A stretch of 64,000 bases of DNA, from positions 62,001 through 126,000 of the forward strand of contig JAVXUO010001657.1 in assembly GCA_033065855.1 (NCBI GenBank), given 5' to 3'. The stretch is from Escallonia rubra. Lineage: Eukaryota > Streptophyta > Magnoliopsida > Escalloniales > Escalloniaceae. Below are positions 12,604-23,256 of this stretch, one piece after another (position 1 is the first letter of the stretch; every line of letters starts with the position of its first letter). The position numbers were made by a program, and so were the translations under genes. Under the pieces are notes generated by a model. The model ran no database searches, had not been told where the DNA came from, and was given only the letters and a program-made list of their open reading frames with translations.

Positions 12604-12912
12604 ATTGATGCACGACGGACGTCGCGAGGTTGTTGGACGAACGGACGTCGCGAGGTGGATGCAGGACGGACGTCGCGAGGTGATGCACGACGGATGTCGT
12701 GAGGTTGATGCATGACGAACATCAGGAGGTTGATGCACGACGGACGTCGCGAGGTTGTTGGACGAACGGACGTCGCGAGGTGGATGCACGACGGACGTCG
12801 CAAGGTGATGCACGACGGACGTCGCGAGGTTGATGCACGACGGACGTCGCGAGGTTGATGCACGACGGACGTCGCGAGGTTGATGCACGACGGACGTCGC
12901 AAGGTTGATGTA
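12604..12912. repeat. 25 bp CpG-rich minisatellite in copy A U3
   Basis: About twelve units close to GACGGACGTCGCGAGG plus a TTGATGCAC spacer, with some variant units. The array is absent from copies B and C at the same place. Open frames across it are by-products of the repeat. Confidence 0.85.
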
Positions 12913-13026
12913 TGAACGTTCGTTAACATCGCGGAGGTGCAAAGACTCGAGAAAACAAGTGCGCGCGGGAGTGGAGGCCATAGGCCAAAATTAGGGGAAG
13001 GACAAGGCCACCACCCCTGGGGAGGC

Positions 13027-13600
13027 CGAGGCCGACCCTAGGGGATGGCCAAGGTCAATGGCCAACTCCCATGAAGGGAGGCCAAGGCCACTCCCCTCTT
13101 CGGTGAACTTCGGGCACGCCGACGGTAGGTGTTTTGATGAGCAATGGCAAATCCAGAAGGTGCGTTACGACGAGCGTGTCGACAAGAATCGTACCCATGT
13201 GACGAATAGGGTGCCAAGGTTACGTACGAAGCATAAGAAATGAAAAAAGTGTGAAAATGGGTATGCGGGAAAGGGGTGAACCACCGGGGGAAAATGGCTG
13301 AGGCCGACCCCCTAGGCATGGGGAAGGCCGAGGCCGACCCCCTGGGGCTGGCTAAGGCCAAATGGCCAACTCCCATTTTTGGAGCCCAAGGCCACTTATC
13401 CTTTTGGCAAACTTCGGGCGCGCCATTGGTAGGTGTTTTGATAAGCAATGATGAATCCGAAAGTTTCGTTATGACGAGCGTGTTGCCAAGAATTGTACCC
13501 ACGTAGCGAACAAGGTGCCAAAGTTACGTACGAAGCAAAAAAAGTGCGAAAAGGGGTGAACCACCGGGGGAAAATGGCTGAGGCCAACCCCTCATGGAGG
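13027..13600. repeat. Direct duplication of about 290 bp in copy A
   Basis: Two tandem blocks share AACTTCGGGC (13106 and 13409) and GAACCACCGGGGGAAAATGG (13277 and 13558). They are imperfect, with GGCCGAGGCCGACCCC-rich stretches between them. The duplication lies in the U3 part of the LTR. Confidence 0.75.
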
Positions 13601-13923
13601 CCAAGGCCGACCCCCTGGGGTTGGCCAATGCCATTTGCCCCTTAACCCCGTTGCTCCAAGTGCGCCGTCGGCCGATGTTTTTGGTGAAAAGGTTCTTGGG
13701 TGGTTTCGGTGTGACGACGGGCTACCGTGAGTCACGTTGATGTAAAATAATTGGGGACTAAGTCGTGCGTGAGGCGTGCGAAGCAAAGAATGCACGTGAC
13801 TTGGGTGAGCACATTTTGAACGGTTCAATGCGTTGAAAAATTGACCGTTGATAATGTCGACGTGTTCGCGTGAAATGGGACCCCTATTGGGCCCTTGGGT
13901 ACGACCAGAATAGGTTGGGAACA

Positions 13924-14333
13924 ATTTCTTATTTATCGATCTTTTGCTCAAGCAGAGATATTTAATTTTAAGTTCTCAAGAACAAGATAAATTTAGATGC
14001 CTAAGCCGCATGCCCAAGTAGCGTGGCCAAGCAGCAAGACTGCGTGCATCGCTCAAGCAATCACCCAATGTGATAGGATAGCACACAAGTGTTAGCTGAC
14101 AGGGTCTAGCTTTAGTTCTAGCCTAAGAAATGGCAAAACCAAGTGGGAGTTCGTCGCCCCACCCTGTTTTGTTAATTCGAAACTTGGCCGAGCGTGAGTG
14201 CGAGGCTTCTTTGCCAGCCCTTAGCTGATGATAAGGGCACGTGTCAAAGTAAAAGTATGGCAAGATGTGAAGGATAGAAACACAATTGGAAAAATAAAAC
14301 ACACCCTTCCAAGGGATAGTGAAAAGACATGTC
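13924..14333 (+). other. Non-coding spacer of Tat-like element
   Basis: Sequence between solo LTR copy A and the antisense ORF. I see no gene or clear motif in it. Confidence 0.4.
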
Positions 14334-16386
14334 TCATTCAAAAGCTCCTGCGGGGCAGCAAGAGTACTTAAGTAGCCATAAAAAGAAATTACAAAAAGGG
14401 GAAAGACGGGAGCAAGCTATCCTAAGGCGCATGAGTGTTCCCAGGCTGGCCACTCTTCTCCCCTTGGGAAATGACATCTCCAGTTTCGGTAGGCACTGCA
14501 ATCTCCCTGAAAGTGACCTAAAGACAGGCACGGTTATGTCATCCAGGAAGAAACTGGGATACTTGGCCAATGTCAGCTCCTTGGCTTTCTGAAATCCTTG
14601 CTCGAAGATCGAAAGACCATCCTCCGTGCGCTTGCGTAACCATTCTTCTCCAGCTGTGCCATTAAGAAACGCTTCAATAGCCTTGTCCCCAACATCGGCC
14701 TCAGCCTTCTTGAGCTTTTCGCATCTCTTCTCCAGATGGCTGGCCTTGGTAGACAGCTCCATCTTCTCTGCTTTTAAGACCTTGATTTCTTTTTCAAGGT
14801 TACTAACCTTGGAAAAGGCATCTCTCTTCTCGGTCTCCGCATCGCGCGCTACGTCCATCGCCATTTGAAATCTATTATGCATCTGGCTGCTATAGCAATA
14901 GGCCTGGACACAAAAGAGAGAATAAGACAGTCATGTAAAGGAAAATGATAGAGCTAAGTAAAAAAAATCAAAGGAAAGAAATGGGTTACATTGTAGGCGG
15001 CTTGGACATGAGCCATGCCAAAAGCTTCATGGGGCTCCTTATCGCTGGGTAACACCCTGTGAGCCAGATGCTGAGCAGAAACGTGTGAGCTTGGCATGCC
15101 AGAATCATCTCTCTTAGTCATCCATCTTGGAAAAAAAATAGGATCTTTGTCTGCATGAATGTCCTCGACTATAAGAGGAGGCGCGGGAGGAACAGAAGCA
15201 CGGGGCCTCTTTGTGATAGGAGATGAGCCTTCACCAGCAACTAGAATCCTTTTTCCTTTGGAAGCTTTTTGCAATAGTTCTAGGAAGTCTCCTTTTCCAC
15301 CTTCGCCTTTGCCAGAAATTTATGTGGAAAGAGTAGAGTCAGGTAATGCATTTTAAACTTAGCAAGAGAAGTGATTGAATGAATATGGTCTACAGATTCT
15401 ACCTAAACTCGGGGTCCTAGAAGATGACGTCCCCATCGCTAACTCGGAAGTCCTACGCCTCAAGGCAGCACAAAGTTCTACAACAGGGATTGAAGGAATA
15501 GGCCTATCGGGGGCAGGAGGAATAAGCCCCGCATGCTGCATCTTTTGATCGGTGAGGGGTTCGTCACTATTAAGACCGCCCTTCTCTTTATGTGATCAAT
15601 GAGAGTCTTCGTGAGGGCATTGGGAGCTAAAAAGCCTTTCTTTTCAATGTCTTTACAAAATTCGTTCCATTTCCTGGGGAACTCCCACTTACCACTCGGC
15701 CGCTGTATGAAGAAGTATCTGGAGTGCCAACCTTTGTTGGATTTGGGACCTCCTTTGATCACCCTAACCCTGTTGTGGATGTAATACAACCTGACACTTC
15801 GAGCCACATTCTTTATGAAGCATACCTTAAGGTAGAGCCTCATAAAGTCGTTAACTATTACCAGGTACCCCGAAGTCTGCACGAGGTAGATTAGGCCAAC
15901 CAACTTCCTTCACCCATTGGGGATAAGTTGACCAGGCACCATTTTATAGCAGTTAAAGAATGCAACTGCAAAAGGATGCTTATGAATTATGCAGCCAGAC
16001 TTAATATGGCCTTCGTAGACACTTGTCTCCAAATTTGTACCGTAGTTGGGGGGCTCTTGGATTGCTGGAACCCGAGCAGAGAATGGAGGAGGAAATGGAA
16101 ATTCTTCCGAAAGCTCTATTATGTCCTCCTTGGTCATCTTGTTCCTCTTCTCATCTGAGGTGAACCAAGTGTCTTCATCAAACTTATCCTCAGCCTCGTT
16201 CTTAATATCCCCTAGTGCATCCCTACGGGGGAACGGAGTGCTAGCTTGAGGGGTGGAAGTTCCTACTCTACTCTTAGAGGTTGAAGTGCCTACTGGTGAA
16301 GATCTACTTTCTAATTCACTTTCTTGGGCATTTTTTGTGGAACTAGTTGATGACGACGAAGAACTACTCGATGATGTTGAAGACAT
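14334..16386 (-). pseudogene. Antisense ORF of the Tat/Retand-like element (broken)
   Basis: Read on the minus strand from about 16386, the product begins with a Ser-rich tract, then an acidic linker, then a domain with HKHPFAVAFFNCYKMVPGQL and WHSRYFFIQRPSGKWEFP. This resembles the plant gypsy-type transposon domain (PF04195-like). It ends in a coiled coil rich in KVSNLEKEIKVLKAEKMEL and similar heptads (about 14640-14880). Retand-like elements are known to carry an ORF on the antisense strand between integrase and 3' LTR; its role is unknown. The frame is interrupted several times and introns cannot be excluded. Confidence 0.72.
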
Positions 16387-16423
16387 TCTGTAGCGAGAAT
16401 GTAATAAGGGAACTACGGAAGGG

Positions 16424-16541
16424 AAATATATAAAGCGCTGAACAAGAAGGAATAAGAAGAGAAACTTACTTGCTTAGACTGAGCCGAGCATGAAGAGAAT
16501 TAATAGCAGGGGGCAAATAAAGCTTGGAAGCTCAATATATA
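16424..16541 (-). promoter_or_regulatory. Candidate antisense promoter (two TATA-like sites)
   Basis: On the minus strand CTTTATATATTT (16423-16434) and CTATATATTG (16532-16541) lie about 40 and 150 bp upstream of the antisense ORF start near 16386. They are plausible but unproven promoter elements. Confidence 0.35.
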
Positions 16542-16749
16542 GGAAGTGCTTGGGTAACCGCCCTTAAATGGGAGGCAACATTCATTGTACTTATCTAGCA
16601 CGATCTTCGGAGCAATAAATTTGAAAATTAATTTGTAACCGTCTTGTTTTGGCGGCAAACGAACCGTTGTACTTGCACATCTCTCAAAAATATTTTGAGT
16701 AAAATCCCTTAAAGGTCCCTGCCACATGGCAGGGAAGGGTCAAAATAAG

Positions 16750-17530
16750 CTCGCCTGAGCAGACAACCCGAGCATGGTGCTCAAGAACGTTGCTAAGGCC
16801 ATGCCCGAGCAGGGTGCTCAAGCACCTTGCCAAGGCCAAGCCCGAGCAGGGTGCTCAAGCACTTTGCCAAGGCCATGCCCGAGCAGACTACCCGAGCTGG
16901 TCTCCCGAGCAGGGTGCTCAAGCACCTTGCCAAGTCCATCCCCGAGCAGACTTCCCAAGCAGGTATCCCGAGCGGGGTGCTCAAGCACCTTGCCAAGCTT
17001 AGCCCGAGCAGGTCTCCCAAGCAAGGTGCTCAAGCACCTTGCCAAGTCCATGCTCGAGCAGACTGTCTGAGTAGGGTGCCCAAGCACCTTGCCAAGGCCA
17101 TGCCCGAGTAGGTCTCCCGAGCACCTTGCCAAGGCCATGCCAGAGCAGGTGTCCCGAGCAGGGTGCTCAAGCACCTTACAAGGCCAAGCCCGAGCAGACT
17201 GCCTGAGTAGGTCTCCCGAGCAGGGTGCTCAAGCACCTTGCCAAGGCCAAGCTCGGGCAGGGTGCTCAAGCACTTTGCCAAGGCCATGCCCGAGCAAACT
17301 GCCTGATTTGGTCTCCCTAGCAGGGTGCTCAAGCACCTTGCCAAGTCCATCCCCTAGCAGACTGCCCAAGCAGGTATCCCGAGCGGGGTGCTCAAGCACC
17401 TTGCCAAGGCTAAGCCAGAACAGAGTGCTCAAGCACCTTGCCAAGGCCAAGCAGGGTGCTCGAGCACCTTGCCAAGGCCAAGCCCAAGCAGACTGCCCAA
17501 GCAGGGCTCCTGAGCAGACTGTCTGAAAAA
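16750..17530. repeat. 37 bp minisatellite in Tat 3' region
   Basis: Core unit is GAGCAGGGTGCTCAAGCACC followed by TTGCCAAGGCCAAGCCC, interspersed with shorter GAGCAGACTGCCCGAGC-like units. Each core holds the inverted repeat GGTGCT-CA-AGCACC. Several frames stay open across it on both strands, which is a by-product of the period and not evidence of genes. Confidence 0.85.
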
Positions 17531-17655
17531 GTGGTTCCCTCTGAGTAATGGTAACGGGGAAGAGAGGACTTCAGTTACGCCATTTCGGGTGAATTTCTTC
17601 TTACATTATGTGCTTTTGGCTGTTCTGGAAGAACCATCAAAAGCATGGGGCATTA

Positions 17656-18106
17656 TGATATGGCTAAATGTGCTCGCCCTACTAGGTGGTGACACGTGGT
17701 AGGACTAGCTTGTGGTCAGCAGTGGGTCCCATATCTTAAAGGATCTCTATTAGAGATGTCAGAGTCCTAGAAGAATACTAATGCTTCCGAGAGAGGATGA
17801 GGAAGGGATCAATAAGGATTCTAACGTGATCTCAGCTGGTCTCTAGACCTACCAGAAGAGAGTTGCAAGACGATCAGGACTCTGTCAGCCAAGTCTGTAT
17901 TATGGAGAGGCCTTTAGGTACATGGACAGGTTCATACACAGGCACACCCAGTGCATTTCAGCTATTTAGAGGTCTACCTTTGTAGCAACGTTCTGACTTT
18001 AGCATCGGAGCTTCCTCCGCTGGAACACCCCCAACGGTCACTCCGTGTTCTATTTTGCAGGTCCATTTCCCAGTTGTGGCTCTCGATCAATATTCTAGCA
18101 ACAACA
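17656..18106 (+). repeat. 3' LTR of Tat/Retand-like element
   Basis: 451 bp, TGATATGGCTA to CTAGCAACAACA, pairing with 3800-4254. The preceding AAAAGCATGGGGCATTA is a weak polypurine tract. Confidence 0.85.
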
Positions 18107-18759
18107 AACCCAAATTCCCAAAATTTAGGGCTTCAGAGGAAAGGATTACCCCGTCGATTTTAGGTTTTCTCTTCCTATTCTTCTTCTCCTTCTTCCTCTT
18201 TCTTTCCCTTTTTTTCTTCCCTTTTTTCTTCCTCTTTCTGTTGTCATGCTCGTGTGCTTCAGCCATGTTCTTGAGTTTCTCTTATTTCTATTTTTCACCC
18301 CAAAGTTTCCCTTTTATATTTAACCCTATTAAATCTTATTCCAAAATAGTTTATAATTTCCAACTCTGATTTCTCCAACTTGTGACATATTTTACAAACT
18401 TTCAAAATTTGCACTTTGGCCCGTCAAATTTCCAAAATTGTATTTTGGCCCCTCGACTTTGAGAAATTACAACTTCACCCTAAAATCACCCTAACCCCTC
18501 ATTCCACTTCCTAACACCCACTCATCATCAAAATGACGCCACTTAATAGCATATGCATCCCGTTCACCATATTTTTTGAAATTACATTTCTTGCCCCCTA
18601 ACTTTTTAAAATTGCATTTTAACCCCCAAGGCCACAGTAACCCCTTCTTTAGCTCCCTAACACTTAGTTATCACCCACATAATGCTACTTAATAAAAATA
18701 GCCCCTTTAATTAAACTAATTCATGGCTAGATTAATTTTTGGTTTTTTAGGGCATCACA
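18107..18759 (-). mobile_element. Inverted long LTR, second part (from 2755-3799)
   Basis: The reverse complement starts TGTGATGCCC at 18759 and runs through purine-rich sequence like that at 34490-34640. Together with 2755-3799 it forms one LTR split by the Tat-like element. The junction fits the uninterrupted relative near 34680. Confidence 0.75.
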
Positions 18760-19199
18760 CACTGGAGAACGTCTACCAAATATTCACGACATAGAACACA
18801 GAGCATGAGTCGATACACTGTTTTATAAACACTTAGCTTTTCCAAATTGTCCAAACTGGACATCCAAAGGCTCATTACAAATCATTACTTTGTAATGAGT
18901 ACCTTTGAACGGGAACTAAGAGTTTTTATGCATGCATGCGTTTGAAAATTGGTAACATATGCAACCATTTATGAAATTTCAAATTTTTAAAAAAATGGAA
19001 TCATTAGGTTAATTTGCAAGAACATGCATGCCTTAAACAAAATGATTCACTGTCAAATTCGTTGACAACGAGTTGTAACTAACTCGTTGTCAATGGACAT
19101 CACAAAATAACAACGAATATTCCTAATGTGGGTAGCCAACTCACCTTTCTCGGTGGAATATGGAGTTCATTCACGGAGTTGATATTGTGTCACTTGTGA
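18760..19199. other. Unassigned AT-rich segment with two perfect hairpins
   Basis: No coding signal. It contains CTCATTACAAA / TTTGTAATGAG (18871-18881 and 18889-18899, 7 nt loop) and TTGACAACGAGTT / AACTCGTTGTCAA (19062-19074 and 19081-19093, 6 nt loop). It may be the end of an unrecognised DNA element. Confidence 0.45.
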
Positions 19200-19769
19200 T
19201 TGTGATGGGGTTTATGGTTTAGTTAGGGTTAGAGTTGTATTTAGGCTTATCAGGGTTAATTAGGGATGTATTAAGGTTTAATTAGAATAATTAGGGTCTA
19301 AATAGGTTAATTAGAGTTTATCAAGGCTAAGAAATAGGGCTAATTAGGATTTAGTTAGGGTTTATCAGGGCTAATTAGGATTTAATTAGGGTAATTAGGG
19401 TCAATTAGGGTTTAGTTAGGGTTTTATCTGTGTTAATTTGGGTAATTAGGGTTTAATTAGGTTAATTAGGGTTTATCGGGTTCTATTATGGTTAATTCGT
19501 ATTAATTAGGGCTAATTAGTGTTAATTAGGATTTAGTTAGGATTTATCAAGGTTAACCCTAATTAGGTTAACTAGGATTTGATCGGTTAATAAGAAATGG
19601 GAGTTAGCACATGATTTCCATCCAACCGAATCCAATTCAATTGTTTACTTATTCAATAAAAGAATTTTCAAGTTCAACCAACCCATTTTCAAAATTTCAA
19701 GTAGATCAATAAGAATCTTGAGAAAGTCTTTGATTTAGGGTTAATTAGGATTTAGGATTAATTTGGGTT
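19200..19769 (+). repeat. Degenerate TTAATTAGGG array, left half
   Basis: Dozens of 9-12 bp variants such as TTAATTAGGG, TTTAGTTAGGG and TTATCAGGGC occur in imperfect tandem. It is continuous in type with 29283-29645, from which it was separated by the solo LTR at 19770. Confidence 0.8.
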
Positions 19770-21289
19770 TGATGCCAAGAAAAGTGGGTTCGCAGTCGAC
19801 GTAGAGGTGCCACAAGGAATGCAGTCCGAGTCAGATGCCAAGTATGTTGATGTATGACACAGCAAGGGTGGAACAAGGGCAGAGACCAAGGGCTTCTGTA
19901 ACATCCCGGAATTTCCGAAACGTTAACACTCGATCCATCAATCACTAAATCATAAAATCCTCAACTCAAACAAAATAAATACTACCAACCTGTCAGAGCA
20001 ACTAATCCATCGACTTAATCATAGTTCAAACATCAAGTCCAAACTAACAAATCTAAATAACAATAATGACCCACGCAGGGGTTCTAAAGACTAAGACTGA
20101 AACTTAAATTCTCTTTCGCTCGGCTCAGATCTAGTCCACCCCCAAAGCGATCTATTGTTTGTTATAACCTGCGGAAAAGAAGTCAAAGGGGAGTGAGCTT
20201 TTGAGAGCCCAGTAAGGTCGCACAAAGATTTAAAAATAAGAAAACGATTCGGACGATTTTTCATATAAAACTTTTGAAGAGTATTTTAAAAAAAAAAATA
20301 CAACACTTAGACAAAGATGAACAAAACGAACGAATTTTACATTCAAGTCCAATAACAACTTTTTGAGCAATTTTGATTTCGATGAAATCACTACAATACG
20401 ATATAAACATAAGGATGAGTATTCAACTCATTCCCTTAAATAATAGTCATTTGAAACACTTCGGATATAATAAAGCATGAATGGATAATATTCAAAACAG
20501 TTCAAGTGTAATAAAACATAGACAGGAAATATTGAACATGAGCAGTACAGAAGCAAAGCTACCCCGACAGTGCTCGATCGCTTTACATATGCATATGTAC
20601 ACTGACTAGTCCATCTAGGTACTAGTTAAACCCATCCAACAGACCATCCTTATAACGCCAACAATACAGACCATCCTTATGGCTCCCAAGTTACTAACTC
20701 ATGTCAACATTGAGAAGTAATAAATAGAATTTAAAAATGCTTTACGATGAGCAATCAATAAACATATCAAATGAACAATGGATTCTAAGATTAGATGAAA
20801 CAGAATTCCAAACGATCGCTATAAGGCTCAATTTAGGGTTTCATGGGTAATTTAAAAATATTTATATCGATCAATAAAAAAACCAACATTCGATCTAGTT
20901 TGTAAAACTGTTGTTATAAGCATTTGAAAACAGAATAACGAAATGGGGTTCAGAAAGAAATCCCTTACCTCGGTCCAACACTACAAAAAAAGTGATCTGT
21001 CGCGACGCCGTATGCCGGCGGCCACAAAGAAGTGTTGCTGTAGATGGGATACGCCGGCGCCTCCACGATGACCGTTGCCTTAGAGTCTACAACGGCGGGT
21101 TTAGCCGGCGGTCACATCTTCGGCGCTGCCATTGGCCATATGAGCGCCAAACTTTAGCGCCCAAAGGTATCCTATGCCGGCAGTTTAAGTGTTTTGTCGA
21201 CGGATTGATCGTTGGGATAGAACATGCTTGTTTATATCCCATTTTCCTCTCTTCTTTTTCTTTTCTGTTTATGTTTTCTTCCTCTAAAC

Positions 21290-21480
21290 ACACTGGACTT
21301 GAGGTTCGTCTCTCTCTCTCTCTCTATCTCTCTCTCTTCTCTATTCTCCTTTCTCACTGAATCCATCCCTTTTGCTCAATCCCCCTTCTCTTCCAATTTC
21401 TAGATTTGAAATCTCAATTCTTATCTCTAACGATTCTTCAATTTTTTGTAGGATCGAACAACTTTCAAATTACCTAATCA
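21290..21480 (+). other. Leader-like sequence in CACTA (CT repeat, possible 5' UTR exon)
   Basis: A CT microsatellite at 21309-21350 and pyrimidine-rich sequence precede TTTTTTGTAG (ending near 21451), a 29 bp stretch and a GTAACT donor-like site at 21481. This looks like a captured plant 5' UTR with an intron border. It is inferred, not proven. Confidence 0.35.
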
Positions 21481-22447
21481 GGTAACTGTTTCTTTCACCC
21501 AAACAATGATTAAGTAAGAATTGATTGTTTCTATTCTAAATTGTCTTTTGATGTTTATAAAAGTTTGTAAATTTTGATTTCTATGTTCAAATTAAGATGT
21601 GGGATTTGTTGGGAATTCGTCGGTGCCAGCAACGCCTCTCACCGTCGCGGCGCTGGCGGTGAGGCATCGCCTCTCGCTTCTCCGACCGTTACTGTTAAAA
21701 ACGCTACCCTTATTGACTGGTGGTGAGAAGGAAACTTTTAAATGGACGATTTATGGGTGAGCTTCGTTCCCTTTTCTTTTCAGGTACTTTTGGGGTGGGG
21801 GGAGGTGAAGGGGTTTGGGATGGGGTTTAAGTAGAAGAAGTAGGGAAGGGGAAATCAAACCTCTAATATCTCTATGTTAGAAATTTTGAACTTAGAATGT
21901 TTATTATATTGCATCCAATTGTTTTTTAATCAGTGCAATCTCCATATACAGTGTTCAAACTGATTGGTTGGAATGATGATGGCATGATGCAGCTATCGTG
22001 GTATTATTTTTGTTTAGCTGTGTTTCAAATATATAATGAGTTCAAGTGTGTTATGATATCAAGGTTGCTATGCAATTTCAGTGGACATGATAACTGTTTC
22101 CCCTCACTTTCAAATTGTTTCGTACTAGTACTGGTGTTAAGTCGAAGAATGATCATGTTCTCGAATGAGAATATATGAAAAAGGACCGTGACAAACTCAA
22201 TAAACACAACTAGTTGTTCCACCCATGGGCTGTTGCTGTGCTCCCAGAGTAACAAATAGTTGTCTGCATAGGTTCTCTTAAGAAGTGCCTGTATTTCCTA
22301 ATAAGTGCTTTACTAGCTGTTAACTTGACAAGATCAATATGGCAGATGGATTTTAGTTGTACTGATTAAGAAACATTCAAGTTTCTAGTATCTCGATGAA
22401 GATTCATGTACAATTTATACTTCCTTTTAATAGAAGGGATATAACAG

Positions 22448-22706
22448 AGCAATGGTTGTCTTGGATGTGATACTAAGCCCAAACTGATTAAGTCAGTAAA
22501 TGAGCCGCTGCAAGGACAGAAACTTCAAACTCGGACAGTGTCAAAGCCTAGCATATCGGAGGATTTTTGGACTACCAGCACATGTGACATGGACAACAGC
22601 GCGGCACAATCACGTGGAAGCATCTCATCAATCAGCACATCCAATCAAGCCCTTGATGCTCATGGCACTGGCAGTGGGAACATCCCTTCTGAATTTGTAA
22701 ATCATG
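22448..22706 (+). pseudogene. Captured exon of a Gag1-like clamp (DUF4050) plant gene
   Basis: Preceded by an acceptor-like AACAG, the exon reads SNGCLGCDTKPKLI, then SISEDFWTTSTCDMDNSA, then a Ser-rich stretch and PSEFVNHG. I recall this pattern from plant proteins of unknown function annotated with a Gag1-like clamp domain (DUF4050, PF13259). The exon stays open for 86 codons and ends in phase with the next exon at 23165. The base pair after the exon is GC (GCAAAT) where GT is usual. It is one of at least two exons carried by the CACTA element. The family name is from memory and was not searched. Confidence 0.68.
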
Positions 22707-23164
22707 GCAAATTGTTATTACTAAATAGAAATTGTTGATCATACATGGATTAATGTACTGTTTCTCTTGGCTTATTCGGTTCATGTGGTCACATAACTAT
22801 CTATATACTTCCATTCTTAATTTACTTTGAATGGAGACTCACTTAAGATCTCTTCGAGACTTTTATAAATGATCAACCTGTTCTCACTATGTCATAAGTT
22901 TCACTTTTCTGTCTGGTTGATGGGGTTTGGCGAGGGTGGGGAAGTTTATGGGGCTTGTAAATTTGGAGGATAACTGGTTGTTGTTCTTTTGTACTCCTCT
23001 TGTTTAAATCTATTTGCTGACTGTTTCTATGGGGCACATTGAATCCTCATCTATTTTAACTTGATGCTTTACCTAGTTTTCTCACAATAATTATTCCGGT
23101 TACTATCTCTTTCTTGTTTGTATCTTTAGATCAAGTTACATTATTTGGAAATGCATGGCTGCAG

Positions 23165-23256
23165 GTCTTCTTCTCTCGAACAAAAGTAGGCAGCATTGGA
23201 TAGGAAATAAAAGGTCTGAGAAACCGGGCACAGCAGCTTCGTGAACCAAAATTGAG
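23165..23256 (+). pseudogene. Captured second exon of the same plant gene
   Basis: After CTGCAG the exon continues the first one in phase: LLLSNKSR, then QHWIGNKRSEKPG, then QQLREPKL in a frame shifted by one base near 23228. It ends at a good donor, GAG|GTGAGT (23257). The intact family reads closely like LLLWNQTRQQW...REPKLSW, so the order and intron were kept. The expected last exon (a NATYESLL- and FLVDVW-like stretch) was not found before 24895, so the gene copy is partial. No function is expected. Confidence 0.65.

Larger units (their letters stand above)
12091..13923 (-). mobile_element. Solo LTR, TGATGCC family, copy A
   Basis: On the plus strand it starts TGATGCCAAGG and ends GGTTGGGAACA, with 5 bp flanks ATTGC (12086-12090) and ATTTC (13924-13928). 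Related copies are at 19770-29282 and 60078-62869. Read on the minus strand the LTR starts TGTTCCCAACC, has a TATA box at 12442-12451 and ends GGCATCA. This gives a U3 of about 1.5 kb and an R-U5 of about 0.35 kb. It contains no coding region. Confidence 0.78.
3800..18106 (+). mobile_element. Tat/Retand-like Ty3/gypsy retrotransposon, broken
   Basis: Two similar LTRs (3800-4254 and 17656-18106, both TG...CA) bound a primer site, gag, protease, reverse transcriptase with RNase H, a second RNase H, integrase, an antisense ORF and a tandem array. The order and the second RNase H are typical of the Tat clade. Without its two nested solo LTRs the element is about 10.3 kb. Flanks ATCCA and AACCC agree at three of five bases, so any target duplication is eroded. 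The LTRs differ at roughly a tenth of positions by eye, suggesting an insertion a few million years old. The coding regions carry several breaks and the element looks dead. Confidence 0.85.

Noticed and set aside
12559-12981. Minus-strand frames rich in TSRRPSCI-like repeats
   Set aside because: Translation of the 25 bp minisatellite in solo LTR copy A; no start context or domain.
12091-13923. TGATGCC family as a DNA transposon
   Set aside because: TG...CA ends, 5 bp duplications with at most one change in two copies, and a TATA box placed as at a U3/R border fit a solo LTR better; no inverted terminal repeat is seen.
16774-17526. Several overlapping open frames on both strands rich in Pro, Ser, Leu and Gly
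   Set aside because: They follow the period of the 37 bp minisatellite, stay open in many frames at once and match no family.
22448-23256. Functional host gene inside the CACTA element
   Set aside because: Only part of the gene is present, one donor site is GC, one exon is out of frame and the last exon is missing.
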